Of a stretch of 64,000 nt of DNA, positions 12,449 through 23,800 are shown one piece after another. The position numbers and the translations under genes were made by a program. Numbering within the stretch: position 1 is the first letter of the stretch; each line of letters begins with the position of its first letter. This DNA is from Clavulina sp. PMI_390 (taxonomy: Eukaryota; Basidiomycota; Agaricomycetes; Cantharellales; Hydnaceae): contig WIDE01000008.1 in assembly GCA_015039315.1 (NCBI GenBank), positions 424,721 through 488,720 on the forward strand, read 5' to 3'. Below the pieces are notes generated by a model. That model did no database searches and was not told the DNA's origin. It was given only the letters and a program-made list of their open reading frames with translations.

Positions 12449-14528
12449 ATGATGTCGTCAATATCACACCACCTGGCCTTGAGTCTCAGCATCCTCCTCC
12501 TCTGCCTCCCCTCCCTGGTGTCCGCCGCGGCCAGCTTCACCTTCGCGCTATCGACACCCATCCAATGCAGCAATATGACAGTCACCGTCCAGGGCGGCTC
12601 GCCTCCGTACCAACTTATCATCATCCCGACTGGCACTCAGAACCCCGAATACCGAAAGATCATATCCATGAACTTTACCGGCACAACTCAGTCATTCAAC
12701 CTGGCGTACAACACAGACTCGACCTTTGTAGCGCTCATGAGCGATGCCACGGGCTTTGGGACGGGCGGAACGGGCACCGATACAAAGGTGTGTGTTGCAT
12801 TGCATTGTGTGGAGCCCGTATTTGGGGCAACACGAATTTGTTTCTGACTTTGACCCGCTCCTTTACGTCCTATTTCTGGAAATATTTTTTGCCGCCGTCT
12901 GCGAATCCATGATCCGTCTCCGCACTCATTCTTCGCTATTCTTGTGTGCGATCGCCTTTTGCTGCGCATGTGGGATCTACCGTTCACTCGCTCGCTCACT
13001 CGTTTGTGCCTGTTTACCTCATACCCACCCGACACTTCGCTACCATCATCCCGCCAAACTCATTTGTTGTCGTTTCGCCTGGCCTTTGTCGCACGGGCGG
13101 ACGAAACTGCAACGCACAATATTCCCAATATTCTCTGACACCCGTCGGCTTTGTCACACCATCAAATTATCGACCCTCGCGCAATTTAGGTCTCCGCATC
13201 CGATGACTCCTCGTGCCTTAGTGTCACCACCAAACCCGAGTTCTACTTTTACATGAGCCCATCAGGGTACCTCAGTCAATGCTCCAACGTTGCTCTTAGC
13301 TGGTCCACCGCGTCCGGTTCATCACCTACCGGCGACGTGACATTCTATGGCATTATTCCGGGTGGAGAGTCTTTCCTCGTCACACCTGGTTCGCAGCCCT
13401 ATAGTTGGCAAATGCGCGTCAGGGCCGGGACGAGCGTGACGCTGTTCGCGGGAGATTCGAACGGGCCCGGCACGGGTGGTTCGGCTGGTCCCTTTGTTGT
13501 CAATGGGACGGACAGCAGCTGCATTGATTCATCTAGCCCTAGCAGTACCGCGGGCTCTCCTGCTGGCGCCGTCACCGGCAGCCCGTCGAGTAGCACGACC
13601 AGCGGCAAGTCGAGCGGATCTCAGACGTCTTCCTCGCCAGGTTCGAGCAACACCAGTTCAGGGTAAGTTTTTCATTTTCAACCCCTTCTGAGTGTTCGTC
13701 TACTTCCTATCTTCTCTCAAACTAACATGTTGCCTCAATAGTGGTGGCGGAGGCTCCTCCTCTAAAACCGGACCCATTGTGGGAGGTGTGATAGGTGGTC
13801 TTGTCTTCCTTGCCGTAGTCGGAGGCCTACTTGTCTTCTGCCTCCGTCGCCGACGCAGACACGATGATGATGACATGCTACCCGCACGCAGGCGGCGCGT
13901 CGATCTAGCGGAAGGCTCCGGTGCAGGTGGAGATGATGAAGAGCCCAATACTCCGCCAGGTCCGCCCATGATCGAGTCGGGCTTCTATCACCCCGAGCCA
14001 TTTGTTGTGCCGGAGATTGGGTCCAGTCGCCCCTCAACAGAGTTGGGTCATGGTGGACCGCGCACGCAAGGGAGCAGCTCGATGGACCTTATGAGTCCGA
14101 CGACTATCGGGTCTGCATCAGCAGCTGGTGTCGCGGCAGCGCGCCGTGAGCGCAGAGTGTCAAATAACACGCTGTCCTCCTCAGATCCGCCCTCGTCGGG
14201 CGTGACGCCTGGTTCTGCAGGGAGGAGTACGGGTCGCCTTGGAAAAGGCGCACATCCACCGAGCGCGATGCGTGCTGTCAACTTTGTGCAGCATGAGGAT
14301 GCGGGTGCTGTGGGTGCCGTGGACCCTGCGACGGGTGAGCAGGTGTTGGAGCTCCCGCCGACGTATGATGCTGTGAGGACGAGGCGAGGTGGGAGGTCGA
14401 GTGCGAATGGGTCACGGACGGATCTGACGACGGCGGAGACAGAGGCGGCGACGGAGGCGGGTCATGGGGGAGGCACAACTGCACCTGCAGCTGATGCTGC
14501 TGCGGTTTCCGCAGCTGCCGATGAGTAG
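12449..14528 (+). CDS. Secretory-pathway single-pass membrane protein, unknown function
   Basis: Exons are 12449-12787, 13190-13662 and 13742-14528. Residues 1 to about 26 form a signal peptide (hydrophobic LALSLSILLLCLPSLVSA). Two similar extracellular segments follow, each with Cys, Asn-glycosylation sites and a P/G-rich YQL- or YSW-like core, then a Ser/Thr/Gly-rich stalk. A transmembrane helix (PIVGGVIGGLVFLAVVGGLL) is followed by Arg clusters and a long Ser/Pro/Ala-rich cytoplasmic tail. The layout resembles fungal wall-stress sensors and the many Agaricomycete proteins of this type, but no named domain is clear. Sensor function is speculation. The first intron (about 402 nt) is far longer than its neighbours. 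Confidence 0.75.
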
Positions 14529-16374
14529 TGATTAGGCTAGCACGCACGCACGCAATCTCTCACTCTCACTTCCTTGAGTTGCTGCTGCGCTGTTCCTTTT
14601 TACCTCATCTTACGAACTCAACTCGACTCACGCGCTTCGCCCGACCCCTCTGTACACGTACGATAAAATTCTCTTGCCTCCGTATCCGTCCGACACCGCT
14701 GTTCCGCCGCTATTCGGTCCTTTCGCCTGCCTGCTTTCGTGGATTTTTTTGTGTATCACTTCCATTGACCAACCCCCTAACCCCTCCCAACGATCCATCC
14801 GCTCGCCCCTCCCATCCTTATCTATCCCTGATTTGCGCTCACAACCCTCTACTCATGATCATCCCTCACCCTGCGTCGCTTCTGTTCATCCATCCACTTT
14901 CACCAAGGACTTTTCTAACTAAACACACACGCTGACTGGATTTGCCTCTCCGACCCTCTCCTGCTCCATCTTGCCCCTTTCCCTCACACCCCCACATATA
15001 CACGCTCGCCCCACGTATCCATCCATTATTTCATACTCGCGCTCTCCCGAAAAGAAAAAAAAAACCTTCAACGCGGCTTGCAATTTATCTCACTCCATCC
15101 CAACCCACTCCAGTTTCCATAGTATCGTCATTTACCCTGCAGGCTGGCGTTATTTCCCTTCCCTTTCTTCCCTCCCACTGCTGCTCATATGCTTTGTAGC
15201 CCCTCTTGTGGTGTCAGTGTCGCACCTTCCCCCCACCCACTCGATTGTCGCAATGATGAATTTGTAACGAACTACCTACTTATTCCTTTTCTTCTCTTTT
15301 TTCTTTGTTTTGCTCATATGTCCTTCCTCTCTCTTTTCTTTCCTTCTTTTTTTTCTCACTTTGCGTATCGTATCCTCGTAGCACACTTCCCAACGTAATC
15401 AACTACTAATATCCTATTGATCCTCACGTGAAACTGTTCTGTTCTGTTGTGGATGCTTTGGAAATGAATCGCCTACTTTGTCCAACATATCACTCACTGG
15501 CGTGTACCGACTTCTCCCAAATATTGTACCCTTAGGCTCCATCTCGTGGGCTAGTCTTCTACGTGAAGCATCTATCGAACCGTCTCCATGTGGTGTCTGC
15601 TGGAGTCAGGCTATTGCTGAATAGTTGACTGGACGTGAGCGAGCAGATGGACAACCTCTGGACTCCTCATAAGGCTTTGCCGTCCCTTCAGTCTGCTCCG
15701 TGCTCGACAGACTCTCCTTTTCCTTTTCTTGCTGGCCATATCATGTCTCAACGCCCAAACCCAACCCTGCACTGTAAGGATGAAGCAGGCTCACATCGCA
15801 CACATAATTCGACTCGGGTCAACTCCATTATTCGTGTATGGCGTAAATCTAGGGCCAGGAGAATTGGATCTACTTCAGTCCCGCTCAACTCAACTCGGCT
15901 GTATTAAATATATTACATCCTGAGCATCCGTCGATGCACGTACCCTGCCCCGACCCGAACAAACCCACCATAAGCCCAGCCAGATTCCAATCCTTACCAC
16001 TCAAGTTATGGTCAGCACGCACATGTGTCTTGCTCCGAATATTGACCGATGGCCCATACTAAAGGAACGAATTGTTAGGCGTCTTCACAGCCGTCGTCCT
16101 TTAGTAATGGCATCGCCCTCTGTCATGCCGGCGTCAGTTTTATCACGTACTACATAGCACATGGCAATGCTCAGAGAGAGATAGGAGCGCTAAAGTTTAT
16201 AGTTGGCGGAAATTCTGTCTCAAGATTCCCTGCCGCTTTCTCCTTGGTTTGAACCTCCTCCCCCTCGCCCCCTGCTAGGCTTTGGGCCCAAAAGTTTCTC
16301 TGTGTCGTTCTAGAGAGGTGTTCGACTTGGCTCAGCTAAAACTCTTCGGAGAGATCCCAACAAAGCTTTTTATT
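14529..16374. other. Intergenic region; first half strongly pyrimidine-rich
   Basis: From about 14,540 to 15,400 the plus strand is dominated by C and T, with few purine runs apart from one short A tract at about 15,050-15,063. Open frames in it are low-complexity Pro/Ser/Leu/Phe translations and unlikely to be genes. The segment 15,400-16,374 shows no clear gene. Confidence 0.5.
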
Positions 16375-17712
16375 ATGGATCCTGTCGTTCGTACCTCTTT
16401 TCCATCTGACCTCCTAATCGACCTAATGCGGTATATTCCAGACGGAATTCTTGGTGGATGATGAAAACTTGCACCCTAATCACGGCGATGAGGTAGAAAG
16501 CAATGGCTCAGCGGCCAACTATAACAATGGGGATGACGATCCCCTCGTCCGACCGTCCTCTCGCATAGAGTCGGCATCCACATTCTTCTCACACTTCGGA
16601 CTCATCGAGTTCACTCTCGCGGACGTATGTGGCTTCATTGATGAAAGTCGCGCACTGCAGGGTGCTCAGGTCATCTCCTTTGAAGGCTACTCAGAGCCGG
16701 CAGGGGTTGTCACGCACCGTTTCGTGGTCCTGCACCTTCGGCGGGACGGAAGAAAGGATATCTGGATGAGGCTTGATCGACGGAGGGGTCAGGGAGTGTC
16801 TCCCTCGCGCTTCTTATTCGGGAGTGGGACCACCCAAGCTAATGATAGGGTAGGCACTATCTCCCCAGGTGGATATCTCCAAACTGGCGTAGCCGATAGT
16901 TGGTTGTCCTTGTGGTATCAAAGGCGCGGCTTTCGGCGGAGCGAGCAGATTTGGTTGGAAATGCCGAGCTTGAAACGTTTTCCTAACTAGCTAACACAGT
17001 CAAACGATTGGACCTAAATCAACTCCTTCGAATTATCACCAAGGAGCTACAACAGTACAAGATCTGGCCGGTAAGTTATGGCATTTCCAAGCTGGACATT
17101 ATCTTCATCCATTGCACTCGACGCACTTGATAATTATCCATCCAAAGTCTGACCTTCCCGCTTCTCCTCTATCATTAGGAGAACTGTTGGTTCTTCTGCT
17201 CACTCATTCAGCAGCACCTTTCCGGAGTCGCTCATGGGGCACGAGATATTCAGGAATCGAACGCATGGTTCGCAGAGTCGGGCGCGAACGTTCAACACGC
17301 CAAGCTTGGCAAGCGGATCCGCAAGCGGGTTTTTGAGCGTTACTGGGGCGAAGAGTGTATACCCTCCTCAACGCGGATCCAGTCGATCCCGGCTAGCGCT
17401 AAAGGCAATGCCCCCTGGGCCAAGACCCAAAGCTCGCGGAAGTTACAATCACAGCGACCACATGCTAGACCACCTCGCCCAGGACTTTCTGTTTCAAGTT
17501 TGGCCCCCTCGACCTCGACTTCAGCCTTACGAGTCGGTGACCGTATTGCTCCAAACTCTCCTTTACGTCCGACTCCGCCTCACTTAGATGCCTTGTTTGG
17601 TGGAGGGAGGAGACGACCGCCAGTCCAGGCACTATGGGCACCTAGAGGAACCGGAATGACTGATAACATTCGACTGATGGGAGGTGATATGATGAACAGA
17701 ATGTGGGAGTGA
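16375..17712 (+). CDS. Fungal hypothetical protein
   Basis: A short first exon (MDPV, 16375-16386) splices to 16442 and continues through IWMRLDRRRGQG. After one uncertain intron the frame resumes with RLDLNQLLRIITKELQQYK, and after a clear intron (17,070-17,178) with ENCWFFCSLIQQHL. It ends at TGA 17,712 in a Pro/Ser/Arg-rich tail. The pattern of an IW.RLDRR segment followed by a helical block and ENCWFF is one I associate with an expanded Agaricomycete hypothetical family; function unknown. The intron before 17,000 could not be placed confidently because the directly read frame stops at about 16,990. Confidence 0.55.
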
Positions 17713-17848
17713 GAGTGGTCACCGCGCAAGGAACTCTGTAGAAGATAACTTAATCGAGAGGAGGTTCAAGGCTCTTTGAATCGTGACAGAGCATTAAGAG
17801 ATTTTCTAAATAATCGTGCTCGGCATAATGATGCTTTACAACTGGCGT

Positions 17849-20665
17849 GGGACCCCTCCAGTCGATTCCGTTGTCGCCAAACCTGTAATTGGTCGGATGA
17901 ATTCCAAGGTTGTGACATAGAGACTACACATTTATTTGACAAAAGAGTGTGTAATCTCAATAGTTTATACCTGAACACGTCGTGATTGTTAAGGATTTGG
18001 TATGAATATAACCTCCTATCCGGTGGGCCCAGATAGAAGAAGTCCCAGCAATTGGTCTGACCTCCCAGAGGGTCCGTCAAACGATAATAGAAGCAGGCGG
18101 GCCAAGGTAAGAGGTGCGGACGTTCCCAGTGTCTGTCGGCAGCTAGTGAGCCAGGGCTTGGTAATATTTCTGTCAAATGAACGTACCGATGACGAATTTC
18201 TGAATGACGACGGCAGATTCGATCCCCCAAAGGGTGAGCGTATGGGCGCCAGGAGCGATTGTGATATTCGTCAGTGTCGGAATGATGTTATTCGACTGTG
18301 GGCCGGTCTATATTTGAGCGATGTCGTCAGGCAAATTGGACCGGTACAGCAGGAGGGAGAAGGAAGGAGCAGGCGCTAGATTCTCCGTTGCAAGCGTCCA
18401 CTAGGATGGAATGTTGCTCACCATAGATCCCCACCCAGTTGGAAACTGCCCTGGAACATTGGGACCAACTGGTTGAACCCTGACAGGCGTACCCCCATCA
18501 ACTTGCAACGCAAAAGCAAGAGGCTGATCAGCCCCATTGGCGTTCATCGAGGGAGACACGTACGTCGTAAGGTACGCTGTATTGTTAGCATATGAGTCAA
18601 AATTGTAGAAGCTATACTGTCTGAAACAGTGAAAAACACGCCGATTACACATGACCGAATGTGAGTGCAGATGGACGACTAGGAGGGAAAGAACTGAACT
18701 TACACGCTTGGACCAGAACCAATTGTATAATTGGTAGAGCCATCATTGGGCGAGATCGTAACCGCGTCCTTTGTGCGTCCAAAACCTGGGAGGACAATCC
18801 ACGTCGCGTTTCCGACGGTAGAAGGCGTGATCTTGGTATATGAGGAGGCCTCGATAGAAATACCGCCATCACCTTCCACAACACCTAAGGTATCGCAAAG
18901 GAGTAATCATTGAATCAGTACCGACAAATTCATGGAAGAACCTAAGTAGAGAGATTGATGCACCATGGAAACCAGCTGGAACAGAGCGAGGGATCGCGGG
19001 GAGATACACGTTCATAGGCCCCAACCAGGAAACATTCTTTGCATTGGTAGGTGTGAAGACAATCTGGGCAAGGGACTCTTCTGAGCCGACCTTCGCCCAG
19101 TTAGCTGTCAGGACCACCCTTTGTTCATTATGAGACGTGGACAGAGAGCCAGATGAAGGTGTAATGGTGAGCCACGTTGCGTTAGTTGTCGCTTTCCAGG
19201 TGACGCCGGCGGGGCCAGCAAGCGAGAGGTCCACGTAACGCGATGGGGTGGGCATGTAAGGATCGAGGGGATCCATGACGGGATCCGGACAGTTATAACC
19301 TTGCGCGCAATTGTTTTGATTATCTGACGAAAGAGAGGATTTGAGGTCATGAGTTTGGGTCATATTATTTCGAGACTAGCTGGGAGGGACATACCGCCTG
19401 GCCAGGCTCCCAACCGACTCTCCAACGTCATGCGCATAGGCCCACTCATTCCAGGCTTCTGTGCCATGATGCGATTGACTGGTGGCATGCTAGGAATGTG
19501 GAGCGGTGAACATGCCAGTGGGAATATCTCGTACAATTGAGATGCTCACCTATTTCCCAGAGGTTGTTGCCAGTAGACATACCCGATGTGAGGTTGGCTC
19601 ATCATTCTTTGAGCGGTGAATATCAGAGAAGGCCTACAGTTGACCTGATTATCAAAAATTAGAATCACTCACTGATCCCACTTTCCGTCAAGCATGGTAT
19701 GATACTCATTTTCAAGCTCCCAAGCAGCATTAAACCATGAAAGAGCCTATGGGGTCAATGAGAACCAACTTCCTTGTTCAAATCTAAGACGCGTACTAGA
19801 TCAGCCTGATCATTCGCACTGGTCCGGATCTGAGAAGCGAACAAATTGTTCCGCCCAGCTGCATGGAACCAAATGAACGCCTGAATAACGATTAACGAAA
19901 AGACACCAAATCAACTCACCTGCGATCCAAAGGTTGTAGGTCTGAAGGAAACCTGTGATGGGATGATGGACCAGTTGGAAGAAGGCGGGCTTAGTGAGAG
20001 ATGGAAGTGCGTTGTATATCGCAAGGGATGCGTCGTATAACGTTTGCCACTCTGTTAATACTCGTTCCGCTCTGTCATACAAATCAGAGCCACAAAATAT
20101 TTGAGAACATGTCACACTCGGGGAGTGAAACAGGACCTACTCGTGATAATTCGTGAGCGAGAATACGGTAGTATTCATCAGCTCGGGTTTCCTACGGGCG
20201 CTATATCTCGTGAGATTGGCGACAATTGTAGCAATGTTGTTGCTTTGGATGGTGTTGAGTCCAAATTCCCTCGTCGCCCACTTTGCCACCCAAGATTCAA
20301 TATTATTGGGCGTAAAAAGCGATGGCTGATATCCCAGCGCATGGAAGAACTCAATGTTGAGTTCGTTAGGCTTCAAATCACCAACCTACGAAGGCTATTG
20401 ATATTAGGTCTAGTTCAGCGCCACAGGTCGTTTACCCACGTTAAGAATCCACATCGCAGTGGAATTTCTGCTTAATGCAAGGCTCATTTGCTCGTATACT
20501 CTGTTTAATTGCGTCGTCTAGTAATAGCCTGTGAGATTCGAGGTAAACGCTGAAGAGAAGGCCGAACACCTCCACCAGGGTGGCAAAAAATCGCGAAAAT
20601 TGCTAGAAAACCGCGGGAAATACGCGGGAAACGGGGCGGGAAACGGAAACGGAAGAAGAGGAACA
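17849..20665. repeat. Duplicated GH115 block, truncated copy
   Basis: Collinear with 33,074-35,855, including about 230 nt of 3' flank (shared CCCCTCCAGTCGATTCC and GTTGTGACATAGAGACTACA). Similarity reaches into an intron up to about GGAAGAAGAGG at 20,655-20,665, then stops. Confidence 0.85.
18077..20517 (-). pseudogene. 5'-truncated GH115 alpha-glucuronidase copy
   Basis: Carries only the C-terminal half of the GH115 gene found complete at 33,302-37,597. The first exon retained begins at 20,517 (TTQLNRVYEQMSLALSRNST). All later exons are collinear with the complete copy and remain open with usable GT-AG sites, including KPNELNIEFFHALGYQPS, RMMSQPHIGYVYWQQPLGN and the end DTGNVRTSYLGPPASIIV. 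The N-terminal signal peptide and the N-terminal half of the enzyme are missing, and no replacement start is obvious. I therefore call it a pseudogene by truncation, although no internal stop or frameshift was found, which points to a recent event or retained expression. Confidence 0.8.
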
Positions 20666-20703
20666 GAAAATTTATAGCTTGTGATATTTGAGGTGAACAG
20701 ATG
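20524..20703 (+). repeat. Short imperfect direct repeat with GGGAAA-rich centre
   Basis: AGCCTGTGAGATTCGAGGTA at 20,526 and AGCTTGTGATATTTGAGGTG at about 20,676 bracket a purine-rich segment with repeated CGGGAAA. It lies at the edge of the truncated GH115 block. Confidence 0.55.
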
Positions 20704-20860
20704 CCTGGCGATTTCACAAGAATCACCAATATTGTCGAAGTCACGCGCCGGAACTCAACCCAAGCTACAGCCTGGATACTATTGGTCAAAAGCGCTATGA
20801 TTGACGAGTGATGAGAACTTGACACGACGGTAAACATAAAGACTGCTACAGTGAGAGTGG

Positions 20861-23800
20861 CTAGCCAGCATTTTCCACACTCTCGGGGTGCTGTTTCTTG
20901 ACGTGACGTTCCACCGACTTCTTGCTCGAGAGCTTGCCATTACACACTGGGCAGTAAAAGGCTATGGAAATAACGCGTGTGAACTCTTCAATTCAGAGCA
21001 TCGGTTGATTGAAGGCGTCTGCTATACTTACGGGTGCCATGGGCGTCTAGGAAGTGGTCAGTTAGCTGATGTTTTTTCTCAAAAACGAGATCGCATCCTT
21101 CGCCAGTACACTTATAAACTTCCCCTGCTCCATAGAGGTAAATCAAAAAGGGACAATTCGTTAGATCCCAAAACCACTCACCGCGCGGATCCTTTTTGAG
21201 GTGAACAAGATAATAGTGCTGTCTTCGCACGTCTGACCGAGCAAAGACATCCTCACAATCTTCCCAGGAACAAGTATATGCTAATGCACCAATTCAGTAC
21301 TTATAAGGATAGTCGAAGAGAAAGATGGAGCACTGACGTTTTTCAATGCCGTGGTCTCTTTTGCGATGCATGGCGAGCTGGCCTTCTTTTGCAAATCGGC
21401 GCGGACAGCCGATTTCAGGGCAGTAAAACTCTGTACCATAGACAATCAGCGGAGGCAGTGAAAAGGGATCAAAAGGGCTCACCAGCAGTCTCGTGCGTCT
21501 TCATATGCTCGCGCAGACCGTTTTTATTGGAAAAGCCACGATTACACTCGCTGCACTTGAAGGCTAGACCCCAAACTTTGTCGGTATGTACACGGCGAAT
21601 AGTAGCGTGTATAAAAGCTTACGTTTCTTCTTCAGGTGTACAGCATCCACGTGAGCCCTTAGCTCCCAAGACGAAGTACATTTGAGAGAGCATTTTGGCC
21701 ACAAGCATGGGAATGCTGATTCACCCATCATCACGAAGTCAGTCAGGCGAGCAGATCACACAATTCATCCGGATGGACTCACGTCTTCGACGGTCATGGA
21801 CGTTGCGGATATGGATCTGCAACAGGGCGGCCGTCGTAAACGCCGATTTGCAGTCGTTATGCTCGCATTTGAAAGCTATTTCGGCGAGCATAAGGCCATT
21901 AGTGTAAAGAGAGACGCAAGGGGAAGGCAGATGGCTTACGTCTAATCCCTCGGTGCATATCGATGTGTCGATGCAGCCAGAATTTAGTTGCAGTCGCAAA
22001 GTCGCAGCCAGGCTCCGTGCATTTGAACGCTACAGGGCACGGTTAGGACAGCTCATAGTAGTGATTGCGTGGTCTTGACTCACGTTTTAACGCAAGATGG
22101 ACGGTCATATGGTGGTAGTCAAGGGCCGGAGCCCCCTTGAACGATTGGGAGCAGACTGAACAAACATAGGCTAAGATTTAAGAGGCAACGAGGTAAATGC
22201 GAGGGTTCAAGGCGCTTCGAATTACAATTGACTTACGTCGAGCGTCTGAATGAACATCGCGTAGATGAGTGTCCCGAACCCACTTCCTCCGATTTATGTA
22301 CCCGCATCCTGGATAGGGGCATGCGTATGGTATCGCCGTCTTCCGTTGTGCACTCTCCGTCTTAACTTGCTCTGGAGGTTTGAATTGATGGTCAGGTTTA
22401 CCAGTGGATTTGTAGTACCAATAAACATCGGATCGGCCTCCCTCCAATTGACGAATTTCGAACTTGAAGCAGACTCGCGTGCCCAGGCAGCTGATCACCG
22501 CCATCTGGGGAAGGAGTTGCGGTGACGAGGGAATAGGAGAGTGATTGCAACAAACAATGTAAGGGGAATGAACGAATGAAAAGTGTTGAGAATGATTAGC
22601 CATATGATGACCCGTGATCAACTGATCGTAACGTACCATCCACGGTGACCAAGAATCTAGCTGATAATGAGGACACACCCGGCCAATGGTCTCGATTACC
22701 TCCTCGCGGGTCATTCCTGTTTTGTTGGGAGCATCACGAAGTACCGCAATGGTGAGAGGTACGACGGAATAAAGAGGGGCATCCGTTGTAGGAATATCAT
22801 CGGGGTCACCAACATCCTCAGCATCTTCCTCCCCATCTACGCCTCGAACTCTTTTTGGATAGACGTGCCTCGGGATCGGGGGAATGAGTAGAGCCTCGCT
22901 GGAGAGTTGAACGTTGGGATGTTCGGACTTGGCGGCTGTGGGGTGCGTGGTCATGGGAGGTGCAACCTTAGGGGGTTCGACGTCGAGGGGTTCGACGTCA
23001 ATGGGTTCGACGTCGGGATCAACGTTACGGGAGATTACCGTCATGGCCTGGCGGAGTCCGTATACCTATGTATAATGCATCAGTCTCGTATGAAGGGATG
23101 GTAATGAAACCACCCTCACGTCTTGGGAAACAGACTCGATATATCCAGTCAGTTCCATGTCATCGCAATGAGCATTCGTAGCGGCGATTATTTGCCACAA
23201 CCAGTCTTCATCCGACTTGTCGCCAGTAGTGATGGTGGTTTTGGCACAGAAGTGATCAAGGACGCGGAGCTTGAGCATTCCGAGGAACATCAGGAATTCT
23301 GTTGGTATGACCACACGGGCGTTGAAGTACCCTGCAGCCATGCTCGCTGAAGGAGAAACAATGCATGCTCCCCCAAATGGGGTGCGAGTGACGAAGAGCT
23401 TCCCTGTCTCCACAGGCTGAGAGTCCCAGTGATGGATGGATCTGCTGGCAACTTTAACGTTGAATAGGGTCGATTCTTCGATGAAGTGCCTGGCAGGAAC
23501 TAGGTTCTCGAATGTGGGGTCTTCGAAGAATTTAGTGATCACTGGTCCCTCGGGAACATCAGTCAGATTCTCCTTGAGAATGTTGACCATCTATAAATCG
23601 GGATCACTGAGATTAGCTCGCAAGCAGGGCCGGTCTTGATGAATGCACTCACGAATCTACCCTCTACAGCCAGGCGTTTCGGACGAAATCTTTTCAGGAT
23701 CGCTGCTAGGCCGAGGACATAAAGAGCCATGTCGCCGGCTCGGCCCCCAAAGAGTACAAAGCTGATTGCAGCGCCGACAGCATCCGCGATCTCCTCGCGA

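Noticed and set aside
22178..23044. Separate zinc-finger gene starting MTVISRNVDP at 23,044
   Set aside because: Upstream codons VYGLRQA are open in the same frame behind a TATACATAG acceptor that pairs with a GTGAGG donor ending the previous exon.
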